From the NCBI GenBank assembly GCA_963751335.1, contig CAVVUB010000004.1, positions 186,001 to 250,000 of the forward strand: a stretch of DNA of 64,000 nt. The letters run 5' to 3'. The notes under the pieces were generated by a model. The model searched no databases. It saw only the letters and a list, made by a program, of their open reading frames with translations, and was not told the DNA's origin. Shown here in pieces: positions 17,844-25,835 of this stretch. Numbering within the stretch: the first letter of the stretch is position 1; every line of letters starts with the position of its first letter. The position numbers and the translations under genes are program-made. Source of the stretch: Bog-473 sp963751335 (lineage in GTDB: Bacteria > Actinomycetota > Acidimicrobiia > Acidimicrobiales > RAAP-2).

Positions 17844-19320
17844 GTGGCCAGCGCACCGAACATCCTCCTCGTCATGTCCGACCAGCACCGGGCCGACATG
17901 CTCGGCTGCGCGGGCGACGCCAGCATGCACACGCCGACGCTCGACCGGCTGGCCGGGGAAGGCGTGCGCTTCTCCCGCGTCTCGTGCCAGGGCCCGCTCT
18001 GCATGCCCTCTCGGGCGTCGTTCATGACGGAGCGCTACGTGCGCGACCACGGCGTCTACACCAACTGGGAAGAGATCTCCCCAGACTGCCCGACCTACAC
18101 CAAGGCCCTACGCGAGGCGGGCTACCACACCTCGCTGCTGGGCAAGGCCCACCTCTACCGCGACGAGATCGTCACCGTCGACCACATCGACGACATGGCC
18201 CCCCGCCTGCAGGCGTTGGGATTCACCGAGGTCTTCGAGACGGGCGACAAGTTCATGGGCAAGAAGCCGTCGCGCTACACCGATTTTCTGGCCACGCAGG
18301 GCCTGCTCGAGACCTACCGGCGGCACATCGCCGACCGCAGCTACCAGGGGGAGAACGAGGACGGGCGCAACGCCACCAAAGTCGTGCCCATGTGGGACGC
18401 CACCCCGATGCCCCTGCCCCTCTCGGCCTACGTCGACACCTGGCACGGGACCGAGGCGGTGCGCTGGCTCGAACAGTACGACCGGCCCGAGCCCTTCTTT
18501 CTGTTCGTCGGGTTCCCCGGGCCGCACGACCCCTGGGACGCGCCGGCCGAGGCGGTGGCCCGCTACCGCGACGTCGACATCTCCATGCCCGCGTCGACCA
18601 CCCGCCCGACCCTCGAGGGGACCGGCCGCTACGAGCATCTCCTCAACGCGTTCTTGGGCTTGGCGGACACGTCGACCATGACCGAGGACGTCATCCGCGA
18701 CATGCGCCGGGCCTACGCCGCCGACATCTCGGTCATCGACCACGCGGTGGGCCTCATGCTCGATGCGCTCGAGCGCAGGGGCCTCCTGGACAACACCTGG
18801 GTCGTCTACACGACCGACCACGGCGAGATGGCCGGCAACCACGGGCTCATGTCCAAGTGCGTCCTCTACGAGCAGGCGGTGCGGGTGCCCCTCGATCATG
18901 CGCCCGCCCGGCGGTTGCGCGCCCCGGGTGGTCGACTCGCTGGTCGAGCAGCTCGACGTCCCCGCCACCGTCCGGGCCATGGCCGGCGCCCCAGACGTGC
19001 CCGGCGCCGAGGGCCGCTCCCTCCTCGAGTGCGTGCGCGACGGCGCCCCCGGCCCGGCCCGCCCGGTCGCCGTCAGCGAGAACTGGGGCTTCGCCTGTTT
19101 CGAGACCGAGCGTCACAAGCTGGTGGTCGACGAGGACGCCCTGGCGCCGTGCCAGCTCTTCGACCTGGCCGAGGACCCGGCCGAGGACCACAACCTGCTG
19201 GCCGACCCCGCCGCGGCCGCCGTGGTCGACGAGCTGATGGAGACGCACGTGCGCCCGTTCTTCGCCACGCCGCCGGCGCGCCCGCACCCGAGCATCTTCA
19301 CCGGCGGTTACGACACCTGA
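17844..19320 (+). pseudogene. type I sulfatase (alkaline-phosphatase superfamily) with one frame break
   Basis: GTG 17844 opens MASAPNILLVMSDQHRADML, the N-terminal metal-binding motif of type I sulfatases. The formylglycine signature CMPSRAS (Cys codon 18000-18002) follows in its usual place, then GKAHLY, PFFLFVGFPGPHDPWD and TTDHGEMAGNHGLMSK. At 18894 an extra G moves the frame; without it VRVPLIMRPPGG continues into VVDSLVEQLDVPATVRAMAG, SENWGFACFETERHKLV and a normal C-terminus ending at 19320. The cysteine-type active site needs a formylglycine-generating enzyme, and none is in the window. No signal peptide is seen, so it is probably cytosolic. A single-base sequencing error is more likely than decay. 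Confidence 0.8.
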
Positions 19321-19385
19321 ACCTGAACCTGACCTGAACTTCCAGAAAACCTGAACCGGAACTGGAACCGAAACCGGAACCTGAG
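19315..19385. repeat. hexanucleotide tract, consensus ACCNGA
   Basis: Beginning in the stop region of the sulfatase gene, ACCTGA occurs three times in register (19315-19332). After an interruption, six further in-phase hexamers run from 19349 to 19384: ACCTGA, ACCGGA, ACTGGA, ACCGAA, ACCGGA, ACCTGA. It fills the spacer between two convergent genes. It has no obvious hairpin and looks like slippage-derived simple sequence. Confidence 0.7.
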
Positions 19386-19440
19386 CCCGCCGCACCGGTC
19401 GGCGGCGGCCCGGGGCGGCCGCCCCCGCCAGGGGCGACAT

Positions 19441-20254
19441 CTACGTCAGCTCGAGCGTGGTCCGGATGGGCCGGTGATCGGAGCCGGCGTCGGGCAGGAC
19501 CTCGCCCGAGAGCGGACGGAGCGCGCCCCGCGTCACGATGTGATCGATCTGGCTGTGCGGGGACCACGAGGGCCAGGTGCGGCCCACCACGGCTCGATGC
19601 CAACCGGGTAGGAAGAAGCGGACGAGCGGTCCCCACGTGTTCATGTCGCCCGAGAGCACGGCGTCGGGCCGGGCCTCGGTGCGCAGGATGCGCCGCAGCT
19701 CGGCCCAGGTCCGGTGCGAGCCGTAGGGGATGTGCGGCATGTGCGTGCCCACCACCGAGAGTGGCCGGCCCCCCACCGTGAGGTCCACCACCAGCGCGGC
19801 CCGGCGCACCACGTCAGCCCGCAGTTGTTGCAACGGCAAGACCTTGGTCCCCTCGATCGCCAGTTCGGGCCGCACCAGCACGGCGATGCCCCACTTCCCC
19901 GGTTCGGCCTCCTGCCAGCGGGCCAGCGCCTGCACCTTGGCCGGCTGGGGCCGCTGGCCGTCCATGTAGAGAGCCCGCTTGGTATCGGAGAACGAGGGCT
20001 GGGCGATCCACGAGTCGCCGCGCCGTCGTCTGCGGCCGGATGCGCCTTCCCTGGCCGAGCTCGTGCGTGAACACGGTGTAGCCCAAGGCGGCCGCCGCCG
20101 CCTCGGCCTGTCCCGTCTCCTCACCCGAGGTGGTCCAGGTTTCCTCGAGCACGATGACGTCGGCGTCGAACGACGCCATGGCGCCGATGTAGTCGAAGGG
20201 CCGGCCCCACCCGTCCATCCCGCAGTGCATGTTGAAGTTGGCGACGCTGAGCAC
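19441..20254 (-). pseudogene. endonuclease/exonuclease/phosphatase family protein with one frame break
   Basis: GTG 20254 reads MLSVANFNMHCGMDGWGRPF, followed by FDADVIVLEETW, where Asn and Glu are the first metal-binding residues of the EEP fold. Around 20050 (minus-strand GGGAA) the frame moves by one base. The second half continues GDSWIAQPSFSDTK, WGIAVLVRPELAI, VVGTHMPHIPYGSHRTW, VLSGDMNTWGPLVRFFLPGW, and the catalytic end PHSQIDHIVTRG and DAGSDHRPIRTTLEL. All EEP motifs are therefore present across the break. Relatives cleave phosphodiesters in nucleic acids, phospholipids or nucleotides; the substrate is unknown. It diverges from the aminotransferase, with only 27 bases between starts. 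Confidence 0.75.
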
Positions 20255-20281
20255 GGTCCACGCCGACGATAGATCGGCGGG

Positions 20282-21499
20282 ATGGTCAAGGGCGAAATGC
20301 CCAGCGGTACGATCGTCGTGGTGGCACCGGGGGACGCGCAGCTGGCCCGGCGCCTGCGCCCCTTCACCACCACCATCTTCGCCACCATGTCCGAGCTGGC
20401 CCACGCCACCGGCTCGGTCAACCTCGGCCAGGGCTTCCCCGACACCGACGGTCCCGACGAGCTCAAAGAGGTGGCCGTCGAGGCCATCCGGCGCGGCGAC
20501 AACCAGTACCCGCCGAGCGCCGGCATCCCCGAGCTGCGCCGGGCCGTGGCCGACCACCAGGCGGCCTGGTACGGCCTCGAGGTGGATCCCGAGACCGAGG
20601 TCCTCGTCACCGTGGGCGCCACCGAGGCCATCGCGGCGACCCTCCTCGCCCTGTGCGAGCCGGGCGACGAGGTCGTCATGTTCGAGCCCTCCTACGACTC
20701 CTACGCCGCCTGCGCGTCGATGGCCGGCGCCGTGCCCAAGCTGGTGCGCCTCCACCCGCCGGACTGGTCCTTCGACCGCGACGAGCTGGCCCGGGCCTGT
20801 GCCTCGCCCCGGGCCCGCCTGCTGCTGTTGAACACTCCGCACAATCCGGTGGGCAAGGTCTTCTCGCCCGACGAATTGGGTCAGGTGGCCGCCCTGGTCG
20901 CCGCCCACGACCTCCTGGCGGTGACCGACGAGGTCTACGAGCACCTCGTCTTCGAGGGGACCCACGTCCCGTTGGCCACCCTGCCGGCCATGGGCGGGCG
21001 CACGCTGACCATCTCGTCGGGCGGCAAGACGTTCTCCTTCACCGGGTGGAAAGTGGGTTGGGTCAGCGGGCCGGCCGAGCTCGTTGCCGCCGTGCGGGCG
21101 GCCAAGCAGTTCCTCACCTACACCAGCCCGGCCCCCCTCCAGCTCGCCATCGCCGCCGGGTTGGCCTTCCCGCCGGCTTCGCTGCAGCGCGTCGCCGCCG
21201 AGCTGGCCGCCAAGCGCGACCTCCTCTGCGACGGGCTGGCCGACCTGGGCTACGTGGTGCACCGCCCCGCCGCCACCTACTTCGCCACCACCGACATCGC
21301 GCCGGTGGCTCCGGGCCTGAGCGGGCAGGAGTTCTGCCTGGCGCTGCCCGGTCGTTGCGGCGTGGTGGCCATCCCGAGCTCCGTCTTCTACGACCCGGCG
21401 GACGACGCGGCCGGCGCCACGCTCGTGCGCTGGGCCTTCTGCAAGCGCGACGAGGTTCTGCGCGACGCCCTGGCCCGCTTAGCATCGTGGGGACGATGA
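20282..21499 (+). CDS. class I/II PLP-dependent aminotransferase (DapC / kynurenine-aminotransferase-like)
   Basis: About 405 residues of fold-type I aminotransferase. Hallmarks are VNLGQGFPDTDGP at the N-terminus, QYPPSAGIPELRRAVADHQ, the PLP-binding GATEAIAATLLAL, LLLNTPHNPVGKVF, VTDEVYEHLVF, the Schiff-base lysine in SSGGKTFSFTGWKVGW and the carboxylate-binding arginine in LVRWAFCK. This pattern matches the N-succinyldiaminopimelate/methionine/kynurenine aminotransferase group, so the exact acceptor is not assigned. ATG 20282 is used, but ATG 20297 has AAGGGCG in front and is a good alternative. It is the first gene of a six-gene plus-strand run and overlaps phzF-like by four bases (ATGA). 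Confidence 0.88.
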   Translation: MVKGEMPSGTIVVVAPGDAQLARRLRPFTTTIFATMSELAHATGSVNLGQGFPDTDGPDELKEVAVEAIRRGDNQYPPSAGIPELRRAVADHQAAWYGLEVDPETEVLVTVGATEAIAATLLALCEPGDEVVMFEPSYDSYAACASMAGAVPKLVRLHPPDWSFDRDELARACASPRARLLLLNTPHNPVGKVFSPDELGQVAALVAAHDLLAVTDEVYEHLVFEGTHVPLATLPAMGGRTLTISSGGKTFSFTGWKVGWVSGPAELVAAVRAAKQFLTYTSPAPLQLAIAAGLAFPPASLQRVAAELAAKRDLLCDGLADLGYVVHRPAATYFATTDIAPVAPGLSGQEFCLALPGRCGVVAIPSSVFYDPADDAAGATLVRWAFCKRDEVLRDALARLASWGR

Positions 21500-22293
21500 G
21501 CATCCCGATCACCTGGGTCGACGCCTTCAGCGAGGGTCTCGGGGGCGGCAACCCGGCGGCCGTCTGCCTCCTGGACGAGCCGCTCGACGAGGCCCGCATG
21601 CGGGCGCTGGCCACCGAGCTCGGCATCTCCGAAACGGCGTATCTGACGCCGACCGGCGATCCGCTCCAGTTCGGCCTGCGCTGGTTCTCGCCCGCCACCG
21701 AGATCGACCTCTGCGGCCACGCCACGCTGGCCTCGGCCCACGCGCTGCGCCAGTCCGGCCGGATCGACGGCTCGCGGCCGCTCACCTTCCACACCCGCAG
21801 CGGAGCGCTGTCCGCCTCGTTCGAGGGGGACCGGGTCGAGCTCGACTTCCCGGCCGACCCGATCGCGTTCGGCCCCCTGCCCGCCCCGCTCGAGTCCCAG
21901 TGGCCGGACGGTGTGGTCGAGTCGGGGTTGACCACCAACTTCATCTTCGTCGTGTTGTCCGCGCCGGCGGCCGTCCGCGACTACGTGCCCGATCTCGGCG
22001 CCATCGCGGCCAGCGGCCCGAACTCGCTCCTGCTCACCGCGGCGGCCGACTCGGGCTCGGGCGCCGACTACGTGCTGCGCGTCTTCGGCCCCCTCGTCGG
22101 CATCGACGAGGATCCGGCCACCGGTTCGGCCCAGTGCGCGGCCGGGCCGTACTGGGCCGCGCGCCTGGGCCGCGCCGAGTTGGTGGCCCGCCAGCTCTCC
22201 GCTCGCGGCGCGACGCTCTACGTCCGTCCCGACGGCGACCGGGTGCACATCGGCGGACGCGCCACCACCGTCCTGACCGGTCACCTGTGCTAA
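21496..22293 (+). CDS. PhzF-family isomerase/epimerase-like protein
   Basis: The 265-residue protein starts at ATG 21496, overlapping the aminotransferase stop. PhzF features are the opening ITWVDAFSEGLGGGNPAAVC, the catalytic glutamate in LGISETAYLTP, LRWFSPATEIDLCGHATLAS with the GHAT motif, and the second-domain mirror GIDEDPATGSAQCAAGPYWA. The fold is two symmetrical DapF-like barrels acting in the cytosol. PhzF itself isomerises dihydrohydroxyanthranilate, but most homologues, probably including this one, have unknown substrates and occur without other phenazine genes. Coupling to an aminotransferase suggests amino-acid-like substrates, which is inference. Confidence 0.88.
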   Translation: MSIPITWVDAFSEGLGGGNPAAVCLLDEPLDEARMRALATELGISETAYLTPTGDPLQFGLRWFSPATEIDLCGHATLASAHALRQSGRIDGSRPLTFHTRSGALSASFEGDRVELDFPADPIAFGPLPAPLESQWPDGVVESGLTTNFIFVVLSAPAAVRDYVPDLGAIAASGPNSLLLTAAADSGSGADYVLRVFGPLVGIDEDPATGSAQCAAGPYWAARLGRAELVARQLSARGATLYVRPDGDRVHIGGRATTVLTGHLC

Positions 22294-22304
22294 CCAGTGC
22301 CGGG

Positions 22305-23561
22305 ATGGACCCCTCCACGGCGGAACTGCGGATGCTGGTCCAGGGCCACGAGCCGGGGTCGCCGCGCGAGGTGGCGGCCCAGGACCGCTTCCTGAGCGAG
22401 CTGGGCCGCCTGAGAGCGCCGTGCGACGAGCACGCCGGCCCGACGCACGTGACGGCCTCGGGCATCGTGGTCGGGCGGCGTGGCACGGTGCTCCACCGGC
22501 ACCGGCGCCTCGGCATCTGGATGCAGCCCGGTGGCCACATCGACGCCGGCGAGACGCCGGAGGCGGCCGCACTCCGCGAGGCCACCGAGGAGCTCGGCCT
22601 GGACGTGGCGCACCCCGACGGTGGCCCGCAGCTGATTCACCTCGACGTGCACGACGCGGCGTACGGCCACCTCCATCTGGACCTGCGTTACCTCCTCATC
22701 GGGGCGGACGGGGACCCCCAGCCGCCGCCGGGCGAGAGCCCCGAGGCCCGCTGGTGCACCTGGGAGGAGGCGGCGGCCATGGCCGACGCCGCCTTGGCCG
22801 ACGCCCTGCCCGTCGCCGCGCTCCGCCTACGAGGCGCTGGTGTGACCGACAACCTCGAGCACCTGCTCGCCGTCCAGGACTACGACACCACCATCACGCA
22901 GCTCCAGCACCGGCGCGACGCCCTGCCCGAGACGTCGGGCCTGCGCGGCGTGGAGGTCCAGCTGGCCACCTTCGACGCGGCGCGGGACGAGGCGACGGCC
23001 CGTCGCAGCGCGTTGGCGTCGGCCCAGAAGGACCTCGAGGCGCAGATCGCCGTCATCACCGAGCGGCGCCGGGGGATCGAGCAGCGGATGTACGCGGCCA
23101 CGGGCTCGTCGACCCGTGACCTCCAGGCCATGAACGACGAGGTGGTGCACCTGACCGACCGGCGGGCCGAGCTCGAAGAGCTCGAGCTGGTGTCGATGCT
23201 GGACCAGGATCCGATCGACGCCGAGCTGACCGCCCTCGACGAGCGGGCCGCACCGCTGCGGGAACAGGCCGACGGGTTGGCGGCCGAGGTCCGCACCCAG
23301 CAGGAGAAGATCGACGCCGAGCTGGCCGCCGCCGCCTCGGCCCGGGCGGCCGTGGCGGCCCAGCTCCCGACGGCACTGTCGGACCGCTACGAAACGTTGC
23401 GGGCGCGGCTCAAGGGGACGGGGGCGGCCCGCCTGATCAAGAACCATTGCGACGGGTGCCATCTCGAGCTCTCCTCGGGCGAGGTGGAGCGGATCCGCCG
23501 GCTGTCCCACGACGAGGTGGCCACGTGCGAGCAGTGCGGGCGCATCCTCGTACCGGTCTGA
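22305..23561 (+). CDS. Nudix hydrolase reading straight into a zinc-ribbon protein (apparent fusion)
   Basis: As written, one frame of 418 codons runs from ATG 22305 to 23561. Residues 1-175 are a Nudix hydrolase with the full box GHIDAGETPEAAALREATEE followed by LGL (GX5EX7REUXEEXGU), of the type found near DUF-level housekeeping genes and acting on nucleoside diphosphate derivatives. The remainder is a coiled-coil/zinc-ribbon protein that normally has its own start. In another frame the Nudix gene would end naturally as YEALV with TGA at 22843-22845, overlapping GTG 22842. Dropping one C in 22824-22827 restores that arrangement, so the fusion is probably an indel artefact rather than a true two-domain protein. 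Confidence 0.8.
   Translation: MDPSTAELRMLVQGHEPGSPREVAAQDRFLSELGRLRAPCDEHAGPTHVTASGIVVGRRGTVLHRHRRLGIWMQPGGHIDAGETPEAAALREATEELGLDVAHPDGGPQLIHLDVHDAAYGHLHLDLRYLLIGADGDPQPPPGESPEARWCTWEEAAAMADAALADALPVAALRLRGAGVTDNLEHLLAVQDYDTTITQLQHRRDALPETSGLRGVEVQLATFDAARDEATARRSALASAQKDLEAQIAVITERRRGIEQRMYAATGSSTRDLQAMNDEVVHLTDRRAELEELELVSMLDQDPIDAELTALDERAAPLREQADGLAAEVRTQQEKIDAELAAAASARAAVAAQLPTALSDRYETLRARLKGTGAARLIKNHCDGCHLELSSGEVERIRRLSHDEVATCEQCGRILVPV
22842..23561 (+). other. zinc-ribbon / coiled-coil protein, probable independent gene inside the fused frame
   Basis: GTG 22842 gives a 239-residue protein beginning MTDNLEHLLAVQDYDTTITQ, the usual start of the bacterial C4-type zinc-ribbon family (CT398/FlgZ-like). 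A long antiparallel coiled coil (about residues 15-170, rich in Ala, Glu and Arg) is followed by a ribbon with CDGCHLELSSGEVERIRRL and CEQCGRILVPV, four cysteines in two CxxC pairs. The role is unknown; genomic neighbours are often Nif3-like proteins and RNase H genes, neither present here. It is followed after 14 bases by the histidine phosphatase. Confidence 0.7.
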
Positions 23562-23575
23562 GGCGCGGTCCCCTC

Positions 23576-24202
23576 GTGTTGATCTTGGTGCGTCACGGTG
23601 AGTCCGAGGCCAACGCCCGCGGCCTGCTCCTCGGACGGACCGACGCCGCCCTGACCGAGAAGGGGCGGGCCCAGGCCGGCGCCGCCCGCGCCCTGGTCTA
23701 CGACCCGGTGGTCGAGGTGCGGACGAGCCCCTTGGCCCGGGCCCGTGACACCGCCGAGCTGCTCGCGCTCGGTCCCCCGCTGACCGTCGACGAGCGCTGG
23801 GTCGAAGTGGACTACGGCGAGTTCGAGTGCCAGCCCCTGGGCGACATCCCCGCCTCGGTCTGGCAACACTGGATGGACGACCGTCACTTCCGCCCCGAGG
23901 GGGGCGAGACGCTGGCCGAAGTGGACGAGCGCATCGGCGCCGTCTGCGCCGAGCTCTTCGCCGCGCCGGGGGCCGGCGCCCGGCGGACCGACGGCGACGT
24001 GGTCGTGGTGAGCCACGTCACGCCGATCAAGGCCGCCGTGGCCTGGGCGCTCGGGACGACCGACCTCTACTGGCGCCTCCACCTGCGCACGGCCTCGGTC
24101 ACCCGGATCGGCTGGAGCCGCGATGCGCCGATCCTGCACGGCTTCAACGAGGTGGCGTTGGCGCCGGCCGGGGCCGCAGCGCCACAATCGCCCGGTGCCT
24201 GA
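23576..24202 (+). CDS. histidine phosphatase family protein
   Basis: GTG 23576 gives 208 residues opening MLILVRHGESEANARGLLLG, which contains the phosphohistidine motif RHGE. The second catalytic features follow in order: VRTSPLARARDTAELLAL with the conserved Arg, the acid residue in WVEVDYGEFECQPLGD, PEGGETLAEVDERIG, and the second histidine in VVVVSHVTPIKAAVAWALG. This is the phosphoglycerate mutase-like branch 1; it dephosphorylates small metabolites such as alpha-ribazole phosphate or sugar phosphates, without further assignment possible. Its end overlaps the DUF2889 gene by eight bases, consistent with co-translation. Confidence 0.9.
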   Translation: MLILVRHGESEANARGLLLGRTDAALTEKGRAQAGAARALVYDPVVEVRTSPLARARDTAELLALGPPLTVDERWVEVDYGEFECQPLGDIPASVWQHWMDDRHFRPEGGETLAEVDERIGAVCAELFAAPGAGARRTDGDVVVVSHVTPIKAAVAWALGTTDLYWRLHLRTASVTRIGWSRDAPILHGFNEVALAPAGAAAPQSPGA

Positions 24203-24842
24203 CCCCTCGCCGTCACCCACGTTGGCCGACCTGCGCCCCGCGCCGGGGTCCGACGAGTTCCCCGTCCACCGCCGCACCATCACCATGGAGGTGTTCGGGC
24301 GCGACGAGCATTTCGCCGTGGTGGGGACGCTGCACGACGAGCGCCCCTGGGCCGAGGGCAGCCCCAGCCCGCAGCATCTCCACGTCATGGAGCTCGGCAT
24401 CGTGGTACGCCGGGCCGACCTGACCATCGTCGACGCTCAGGCGGACATGCAGACGTTTCCCCACGTGGAGTGCACGGCCATCGAGCCGCACTTCTCCGAC
24501 CTCGTCGGCCTGTCGGTCGGCCGCGGCTATACCAGCGCCGTGCAAGAGCGCTTCGGGCGCGAGCGGGGCTGTAGCCACCTCGAGTTCCTGGCCCGCGCCT
24601 TGGGGCCGACCGTCATTCAGGCCACGACGTCGGCCGCGGCCCGGCAGACCGTGCTGGGCGGCGCCTACCCCGACGGCGAGCGGGGCCTGTCCTTCCTCAC
24701 CAACACGTGCCACGTGTGGACACCCGACGGGCCCGGTGCCCAGAAGGTGGCGCTCGGGTGGCGACCCGGACGGCTGGGCTATCCCGCCCCTTCGGCCGCC
24801 GAGGTGGCCCGGCGCCTGGCCGCGGGTGAGGAGATCGCCTAG
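24195..24842 (+). CDS. DUF2889 domain-containing protein
   Basis: GTG 24195 gives 215 residues. VHRRTITMEVFGRDEHFAVV, then GTLHDERPW, ELGIVVRRADLTIVDAQADM and the Cys/His-rich GFGRERGCSHLEFLARA-like segment (here RFGRERGCSHLEFLARALG) match DUF2889, a family often found in steroid and lipid catabolic loci. The mechanism is unknown, and the conserved His and Cys suggest metal or nucleophile chemistry. It is the last gene of the plus-strand run. Its TAG stop (24840-24842) overlaps the TAG of the convergent TetR gene within a single CTAG palindrome. Confidence 0.8.
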   Translation: MPDPSPSPTLADLRPAPGSDEFPVHRRTITMEVFGRDEHFAVVGTLHDERPWAEGSPSPQHLHVMELGIVVRRADLTIVDAQADMQTFPHVECTAIEPHFSDLVGLSVGRGYTSAVQERFGRERGCSHLEFLARALGPTVIQATTSAAARQTVLGGAYPDGERGLSFLTNTCHVWTPDGPGAQKVALGWRPGRLGYPAPSAAEVARRLAAGEEIA

Positions 24843-25606
24843 GAGAAGGCGCCGACCGTCTCGGCGTCGCTGTGACGCATTGAGCCGAGGGGCTCGGTGC
24901 ACAGTGCGGCGAGCATGCGGGCCATGACCCGTTTGGCCACACGGACCTGGAGGCCCGACGTGCGCCGCATGCGCTCCCAGGCCTCCCACGACACCGCGGT
25001 GTCCATGGCGTCGAGGTACTCGTCGCGCGAGCTCTCGCTCATCTCGGTCAGCTCGGGGGCGAACGTGGCCCTGAGGTTCTGGAGGAGGAGGGCGTCGGAC
25101 GCCAGCACGGCGTCGCGCACACCGGGGGACGTGATCATGTGGCGCACCATGGCCCGGCGCACCGGCGAGATCTCCTCGAACAGCTCGGCGCGGTGCGAGA
25201 CGATGCGCTCGATGCGTTTCACGAGGGCGAGCCTGGGGGTGCGCTCGGGCAGGCCCGACCACAGCTCGCGCAGCTGCAGCGCGGCGACGTAGTGGTAGAG
25301 GTCGTCGAGATCCGAGAAGTGGTGGAAGACGAGCCGCAGGGAGACGCCGGCCCGTTCCGCCACGGCTCGTGCCGTCGGCTCGGTGTCGCTTTCGCGCAGG
25401 AGACCGATGAGTGCCTCTCCCACGATGCGGCGCGTGCGTTGACCGCGGGCGACGCGGCCGTCACTGGCCGCCTCGTCGGTGAGGGCGAACAGGCCCTGGA
25501 GGTCTTGAATGGTGATTTCCGGTTGTTCGGCAGGGGCGGCGCCGAGCTCGAAGCTCGGGCCGTCCGCTCGCCCGGCCGGGGCCGAGGAGCTGGGGTTCAC
25601 TGGCAT
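24839..25606 (-). CDS. TetR/AcrR-family transcriptional regulator
   Basis: ATG 25606 follows AAAAAAGGA and gives 255 residues. An N-terminal extension (about 45 residues, Pro/Ala-rich) precedes the TetR DNA-binding domain: QRTRRIVGEALIGLLRES, then PTARAVAERAGVSLRLVFHH as helix-turn-helix and FSDLDDLYHYVAALQ. The C-terminal helical domain would bind an effector. ARTSPG-type motifs around HMITSPGVRDAVLAS are unremarkable. A perfect 8-base-arm palindrome 117 bases upstream is a good candidate for its own operator. The gene converges with the DUF2889 gene and may control that cluster or the upstream cyd genes; neither can be shown here. Confidence 0.85.
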   Translation of the reverse strand: MPVNPSSSAPAGRADGPSFELGAAPAEQPEITIQDLQGLFALTDEAASDGRVARGQRTRRIVGEALIGLLRESDTEPTARAVAERAGVSLRLVFHHFSDLDDLYHYVAALQLRELWSGLPERTPRLALVKRIERIVSHRAELFEEISPVRRAMVRHMITSPGVRDAVLASDALLLQNLRATFAPELTEMSESSRDEYLDAMDTAVSWEAWERMRRTSGLQVRVAKRVMARMLAALCTEPLGSMRHSDAETVGAFS

Positions 25607-25722
25607 GGTCCTTTTTTGGAGGGGGGTCAACTCCCGTTCGCCAAACGGGGGTCCGCAAGACGGGCACAGTCTGACGCCCCCATTGCCGTTCCAAGGGTCC
25701 AAAGAGGCTGTTTTGTGCACCG

Positions 25723-25744
25723 GTTGTGTCAACGAGGACACAAC
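25723..25744. promoter_or_regulatory. 22-bp perfect palindrome, candidate TetR operator
   Basis: GTTGTGTC (25723-25730) and GACACAAC (25737-25744) are perfect inverted arms around AACGAG. The position, between cydC and the TetR gene and 117 bases upstream of the TetR start, and the arm-spacer geometry fit a TetR-dimer operator and autoregulation. Since it lies 3' of cydC, it could alternatively form a weak terminator hairpin, but there is no T-tract. Confidence 0.55.
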
Positions 25745-25835
25745 AAAGCGCGCCACGAGGTTTGGTGCTTCCGAGCAGCGTCGGAGCGCCCGGTGGCCCG
25801 GTGCGCCGGCGTCCCGTCTGGTCGGTCAGAGGCCG

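Noticed and set aside
19441..20254. Programmed ribosomal frameshifting in the EEP gene
   Set aside because: No slippery heptamer or downstream structure at the break, and similar breaks occur in many unrelated genes of the window.
21496..22293. Phenazine biosynthesis cluster
   Set aside because: Only the PhzF-like protein is present; such homologues are widespread without phenazine genes.
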